Source: Sphingomonadales bacterium UBA6171 | Lineage (GTDB): Bacteria > Pseudomonadota > Alphaproteobacteria > Sphingomonadales > Sphingomonadaceae | Assembly: GCA_002422985.1 (NCBI GenBank) | Contig: DITZ01000086.1 | Coordinates: 1,659-11,863, forward strand | DNA: 10,205 bases | Direction: 5' to 3' | Translations under genes and position numbers: made by a program | In this document: positions 7,603-10,205 of the stretch, one piece after another | Numbering within the stretch: the stretch's first letter is position 1 | Layout of the letters: each line of letters starts with the position of its first letter | Notes under the pieces: model-generated | Seen by the model: the letters and a program-made list of their open reading frames with translations, nothing else | The model's database searches: none | What the model was told of the DNA's origin: nothing

Positions 7603-7604
7603 CG

Positions 7605-7660
7605 GGTCCGGCCCGCCGCTCACCCTGCCGGACCGGACGAACAACAGCGCCCGGTCCGGC
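7605..7660. terminator. Alternative hairpins after ilvD
   Basis: Three arms sit just after the ilvD stop: GGTCCGGC (7605-7612), GCCGGACCGG (7627-7636) and CCGGTCCGGC (7651-7660). The middle arm can pair with the left one (8 bp) or the right one (10 bp), each with a 14-nt loop. No T-run follows. The position between convergent ilvD and ccdB suggests a terminator for one or both strands. Confidence 0.5.
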
Positions 7661-7701
7661 TGTGTGGCCGGTCCGGCTGTGTGGCCGGTCCGGCTGTGTG
7701 G
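7651..7701. repeat. 17-bp perfect tandem repeat, three copies
   Basis: The unit CCGGTCCGGCTGTGTGG occurs at 7651-7667, 7668-7684 and 7685-7701 without any mismatch. The first ten bases of each copy are the right arm of the hairpin after ilvD, so the terminator arm itself has been amplified. The last copy ends one base before the ccdB stop codon (7704-7702 on the minus strand). Confidence 0.97.
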
Positions 7702-8018
7702 TCACACGCCGCTCAGCAGCATATCCAGCGCGGTGCCAACGACATATTCCTGATCGGCAAGCGAGCAAAGCGTTTCACCCGGTTCGGCGGCGGCCACCGC
7801 GGCTGCGACCTGGGTCAGCATCACATGGCTCACGCCGCCGATGCTGAACTGCGGGTTGAGCCGTGCGATCGGCCGCGGCGCTTCCGTTGCCGGCACAAGC
7901 GGCACAACGAAACGGGTTGTCAGCTGCCCCAGAACATCCGCCTGACAATCAAGCAGCAGCGGGCAAGCAGCAGCGGGCCGGGGGCATTGCGGGAGCGGCA
8001 AACGTCGAACCTGGCCAT
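7702..8018 (-). pseudogene. ccdB: CcdB-family gyrase-poison toxin, frameshifted by a 14-bp duplication
   Basis: The start codon shares one base with the ccdA stop (TGATG at 8020-8016), the normal coupled arrangement. Translation from ATG 8018 begins MARFDVCRSRNAPGPLLL, a typical CcdB N-terminus. It then enters the wrong frame and stops at TGA 7922-7920 after 32 residues. The rest of CcdB, from DCQADVLGQLTTRFVVPL through FSIGGVSHVMLTQ to LDMLLSGV, continues in another frame to the stop at 7704-7702. The cause is visible: the coding-strand 14-mer CCCGCTGCTGCTTG is present twice in a row (plus strand 7964-7977 and 7950-7963). Deleting one copy restores a continuous 100-residue protein, the normal CcdB length. 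CcdB traps DNA gyrase through its C-terminus, which the truncated product lacks. So the toxin is probably inactive here, unless the duplication reverts or is an assembly error. Confidence 0.85.
7950..7977. repeat. Perfect 14-bp tandem duplication inside ccdB
   Basis: Plus-strand CAAGCAGCAGCGGG is repeated back to back at 7950-7963 and 7964-7977. Fourteen is not a multiple of three, so the extra copy shifts the ccdB frame. The unit contains short CAG/CTG repeats, a plausible substrate for replication slippage. Confidence 0.97.
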
Positions 8019-8263
8019 CAGAACAGCCGAAGCGCTGCCAGCGGCAGTCCGTTCGCCTCCGCCCAGGCGTTGGATTCTTCCAGCGCCGCCTGATTCTCAG
8101 CCAGCCACGACGCGCGTCGCGCCGCTGCGACCGCCCGTTGCAGCCCATCCTCACAGGCGCGGGACAGGTTGATATCCAGTCGCCGCGCCTCCTCCACCAG
8201 ACCAGCCGGCAGCGAAACATTGGCAGGCCTGCGCCGTTCATCGATTAGGGTAGCGGGCATCAT
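8018..8263 (-). CDS. ccdA: CcdA-family antitoxin
   Basis: This protein of about 81 residues matches CcdA in layout. The N-terminal half is a ribbon-helix-helix-like DNA-binding region (RRRPANVSLPAGLVEEARRL, then INLSRACEDGLQRAV). The C-terminal tail, WLAENQAALEESNAWAEANG then LPLAALRLF, has the tryptophan-to-terminal-Phe pattern that in CcdA wraps and neutralises CcdB. I start it at ATG 8263 (or the adjacent ATG 8260) because AGGGA lies just upstream; an in-frame ATG at 8278 has no ribosome-binding site and falls next to a palindrome likely to be the operator. The stop codon overlaps the ccdB start by one base. The frame is intact although the partner toxin is broken. CcdA normally autorepresses the operon with CcdB and is degraded by Lon; that is family knowledge, not seen here. 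Confidence 0.88.
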   Translation of the reverse strand: MMPATLIDERRRPANVSLPAGLVEEARRLDINLSRACEDGLQRAVAAARRASWLAENQAALEESNAWAEANGLPLAALRLF

Positions 8264-8281
8264 CGGGTCCCTGCGCATGAA

Positions 8282-8293
8282 TTATGCGCATAA
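8282..8293. promoter_or_regulatory. Perfect 12-bp palindrome upstream of ccdA, candidate operator
   Basis: TTATGCGCATAA is a perfect palindrome 19 bases before the chosen ccdA start. The half-sequence TGCGCAT recurs at 8272-8278, thirteen bases away. A weak promoter match overlaps: on the minus strand TTGAAA (8321-8316), 17 bases, TGTATT (8298-8293). Ribbon-helix-helix antitoxins bind such short palindromes at their own promoters, so an autoregulatory operator is a reasonable inference. Confidence 0.45.
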
Positions 8294-8317
8294 ATACATT
8301 GCATCAGTCGCCAATTT

Positions 8318-8773
8318 TCAACCGCGCATCATCTCCGCCGCGCGCAGAATCGCGGCCTCTATGCGCGGATAGGTGCCGCAGCGGCACAGGTTGGTGATCG
8401 CCTCGCGGATGTCTGCCGGCGTCGGGCTGCTGTTGGCTTTCAGCAGGGCGGCGGCCGCCATCAGCATGCCCGATTGGCAATAGCCGCACTGCGGCACCTG
8501 ATGCTCGATCCAGGCGCGCTGCAAGGGGTGCGACCGGTCGTCCGACAAACCCTCGATGGTGGTCACGAATGTGCCCTCCAGCGCGCCGATGGTCGCCTGG
8601 CAGGAACGCGTGGGCACACCATCCACATGCACGGTGCACGCGCCGCACAGCCCGGCGCCGCAGCCGAACTTCGTGCCGGTCAGGTTGGAGGCATCGCGCA
8701 GCGCCCACAACAGCGGCGTGTCGGGCGAAAGCTGATATTCGATCGGGCTGCCATTGACGGTAAATCGGGTCAT
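8318..8773 (-). CDS. (2Fe-2S)-binding small subunit of a molybdenum hydroxylase (isoquinoline 1-oxidoreductase alpha-like)
   Basis: This 151-residue protein carries both iron-sulfur domains of the xanthine oxidase family small subunit. The plant-ferredoxin-like cluster uses Cys38, Cys43, Cys46 (FGCGAGLCGACTVHVDG) and Cys58. The helical second domain uses Cys96 and Cys99 (QCGYCQSGM) with Cys130 and Cys132 (NLCRCGTYPRI). The GxGLCGAC plus LCRCGTYPRI form is typical of the IorA-type subunit. It passes electrons from the molybdopterin large subunit to an external acceptor, often a membrane cytochrome c. All eight cysteines are present, so the protein should be functional. The expected partner (IorB-like large subunit) is not adjacent: ccdA follows 55 bp downstream, and divergent coxB lies upstream. 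The true partner, if any, is elsewhere. No strong Shine-Dalgarno precedes the ATG. Confidence 0.92.
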   Translation of the reverse strand: MTRFTVNGSPIEYQLSPDTPLLWALRDASNLTGTKFGCGAGLCGACTVHVDGVPTRSCQATIGALEGTFVTTIEGLSDDRSHPLQRAWIEHQVPQCGYCQSGMLMAAAALLKANSSPTPADIREAITNLCRCGTYPRIEAAILRAAEMMRG

Positions 8774-8967
8774 ACGCCCATGATAGCGGGCGGCGCGGGG
8801 CAGGGAAAGCCGCCGAAATGCCCGGATTCGCCGCCAGCAGCGCCGGCGCGCTGTTCGCCCCGCGGCAGCCGAGTTGTCGCACGTTCATCAATCACCCTTG
8901 TCGCCCATTGATGGCCCGTTTATGGCCCTACTGCTTGAATCGAATCCGTCAGAGGCAAGGAACAGGA

Positions 8968-10068
8968 ATGATCAAGGGTTGGGCTTCTGGCCTGAAGGGC
9001 GCGGTTCTGGGTGCAGCACTGCTGAGCGCCGTGACAGGATCGGCGCTGGATAATGCCGCGCCGCAGCCGGCCGCAGCGCCGGTTGCTGCGGCGGCGACCG
9101 CCGCGCCGGCGGCGGCTGCCGCTGGGAACGACGCTGCTGGCGCGCAAGGCGCGACGCAGATGGCCGCGGCCGGTGAGGGCTATACGCGCACGGCGCCAAC
9201 GCCCGGCATCGGCCAGCCGGTCGATCGCGGCATCGCGATGCAGGCACCGATGACCCCGATCGGCGTCGAAGCCCACAAGATGATGAACTGGTTCCTGAAC
9301 CCGATCATCTTTACCATTTCGATCTTCGTGCTGGTGCTGATGCTCTTTGTGGTCGTCCGCTTCCGCGCCGCTGCCAACCCGGTTCCTTCAAAGACCACCC
9401 ACAATCTGCAACTGGAGATTATCTGGACGGCGATCCCCGCCCTGGTGCTGCTGGTGATCGCCGTGCCGTCCTTCCGGCTGCTCGCCAATCAATATGACCC
9501 GCCCAAGGCCGATGTGACCATCAAGATCACCGGCTATCAATGGTATTGGGGCTATGAATATCCCGATTATGGCGGCATCAGCTTCGACAGTCTGCCGCTG
9601 GACAAGGCCGCCGCCAGCAAAGAGGGCGTGCCCTATCTGCTGGACGTGGACAACCGCCTGGTGGTGCCCGCCGGCAAGACGGTGAAGCTCATCATCACGG
9701 GAGCCGATGTGCTGCACAGCTGGGCCGTTCCCTCCTTCTGGGTCAAAATGGATGCCGTTCCCGGCCGCCTGAACGAAGCCTGGTTCAAGGCTGACCGTCC
9801 CGGCGTCTATTATGGCCAATGTTCGGAGCTGTGCGGCACCAAGCATGGCTTCATGCCCATCGCGGTCGAAGTGCTGCCCGAAGCGCAGTTCAAGGCCTGG
9901 GTCCGCATGAAGCAGCGTGCCGACGGCATCGCGCCGACCGGCCCCGGCATCGTGGACGACCGCACGCCGCCGACCCCGGCGGCCGTTGCCGCCGCCATCA
10001 CGCCGGCTGCTGCACCTGCTGCTGATTCCGCGCCCGCTGCTGCCCCCGTCGCAGCCGCGGCCGCCTGA
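8968..10068 (+). CDS. coxB: Cytochrome c oxidase subunit II (CuA-bearing)
   Basis: This 366-residue subunit accepts electrons from cytochrome c at its periplasmic CuA centre and passes them to subunit I. A signal-like segment (MIKGWASGLKGAVLGAALLSAVTG) is followed by an Ala/Pro-rich stretch to about residue 70. Two transmembrane helices follow at about 112-132 and 152-172. The periplasmic cupredoxin domain includes GYQWYWGYEYPDYGG. All CuA ligands are present: His250 (DVLHSWAVPSF), then Cys285, Glu287, Cys289, His293 and Met296 in CSELCGTKHGFM. The His-to-Cys spacing of 35 equals that of the Paracoccus enzyme. An Ala/Pro-rich tail of about 50 residues ends the chain. The start at 8968 follows AAGGAACAGG; the upstream in-frame ATG at 8818 would add 50 residues lacking signal-peptide character. 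The gene is followed by ctaD after 11 bases, in an obvious operon. Confidence 0.97.
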   Translation: MIKGWASGLKGAVLGAALLSAVTGSALDNAAPQPAAAPVAAAATAAPAAAAAGNDAAGAQGATQMAAAGEGYTRTAPTPGIGQPVDRGIAMQAPMTPIGVEAHKMMNWFLNPIIFTISIFVLVLMLFVVVRFRAAANPVPSKTTHNLQLEIIWTAIPALVLLVIAVPSFRLLANQYDPPKADVTIKITGYQWYWGYEYPDYGGISFDSLPLDKAAASKEGVPYLLDVDNRLVVPAGKTVKLIITGADVLHSWAVPSFWVKMDAVPGRLNEAWFKADRPGVYYGQCSELCGTKHGFMPIAVEVLPEAQFKAWVRMKQRADGIAPTGPGIVDDRTPPTPAAVAAAITPAAAPAADSAPAAAPVAAAAA

Positions 10069-10079
10069 GGAGACCTGAG

Positions 10080-10205
10080 ATGGCGACCATAGCCGACACC
10101 CACGCCCTGCTCGGGCACCAGCATGGCCATGATGCGGATCATCACGACCATGATCTCAGCTTTGTCCAGCGCTGGTTCTTTTCGACCAACCACAAGGACA
10201 TCGGC
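10080..10205 (+). CDS. ctaD: Cytochrome c oxidase subunit I, N-terminal fragment
   Basis: The ATG at 10080 follows a GAGGAGA ribosome-binding site that overlaps the coxB stop codon, seven bases upstream. The 42 residues visible end FVQRWFFSTNHKDIG, the hallmark N-terminal phrase of haem-copper oxidase subunit I just before its first transmembrane helix. The preceding segment is unusually rich in histidine (HQHGHDADHHDHD, residues 13-25). Subunit I holds haem a and the haem a3-CuB oxygen-reduction site. The window ends before any of these ligands. Confidence 0.95.
   Translation, partial: MATIADTHALLGHQHGHDADHHDHDLSFVQRWFFSTNHKDIG

Noticed and set aside
7702..8241. 179-codon minus-strand ORF whose C-terminus is CcdB
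   Set aside because: The N-terminal part is ccdA read in the wrong frame; the true ccdB start is ATG 8018 and the frame is joined only because of the 14-bp duplication.
8818..8967. Upstream ATG for coxB adding 50 residues
   Set aside because: The added residues lack signal-peptide character and have no ribosome-binding site, whereas ATG 8968 has both.

Overview
The window is GC-rich DNA from an aerobic Gram-negative bacterium. The best guess is an alphaproteobacterium of the Sphingomonadales. The signs are a TonB-dependent outer-membrane receptor ending in Phe, a tRNA-Gly whose antisense frame gives a well-known spurious 'VKGIEPSYS...' peptide, an alphaproteobacterial-looking CcdAB module, and a coxB-ctaD start with Ala-rich CoxB extensions and a His-rich CtaD N-terminus. 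The genus assignment is inference; no database was searched.

Layout, left to right. 1-348 (+) is the C-terminal end of a TonB-dependent receptor, followed by a strong hairpin. 472-1083 (-) is a TetR-type regulator converging on it. 1084-1489 has no convincing gene. 1490-1563 (-) is tRNA-Gly(CCC) with an encoded CCA and a good sigma70-like promoter just upstream. 1860-2801 (-) is prs (PRPP synthase), preceded by a potentially structured 85-nt leader. 2887-4500 (-) is a polytopic O-antigen ligase/polymerase-like protein. After a GC-alternating tandem repeat in the divergent intergenic region, 4685-5677 (+) is a UDP-glucuronate 4-epimerase-like enzyme, so the two divergent genes form a surface-polysaccharide pair. 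5887-7602 (+) is ilvD (dihydroxy-acid dehydratase). 7605-7701 is a repeat region able to form competing hairpins. 7702-8278 (-) is a ccdA-ccdB toxin-antitoxin module. 8318-8773 (-) is a [2Fe-2S] small subunit of a molybdenum hydroxylase with no large subunit in the window. 8968-10068 (+) is coxB, and 10080-10205 (+) is the beginning of ctaD (aa3-type cytochrome c oxidase).

The most notable observation is in the toxin-antitoxin module. The antitoxin ccdA is intact, but the toxin ccdB carries a perfect 14-bp tandem duplication (7950-7963 / 7964-7977) that shifts the frame and stops translation after 32 codons. Removing one copy in silico restores a normal 100-residue CcdB. A second tandem amplification (17 bp x 3) ends exactly at the ccdB stop codon. 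I found no convincing wholly new multi-gene system. The rest is recognisable housekeeping and envelope genes with some unusual repeats between them.
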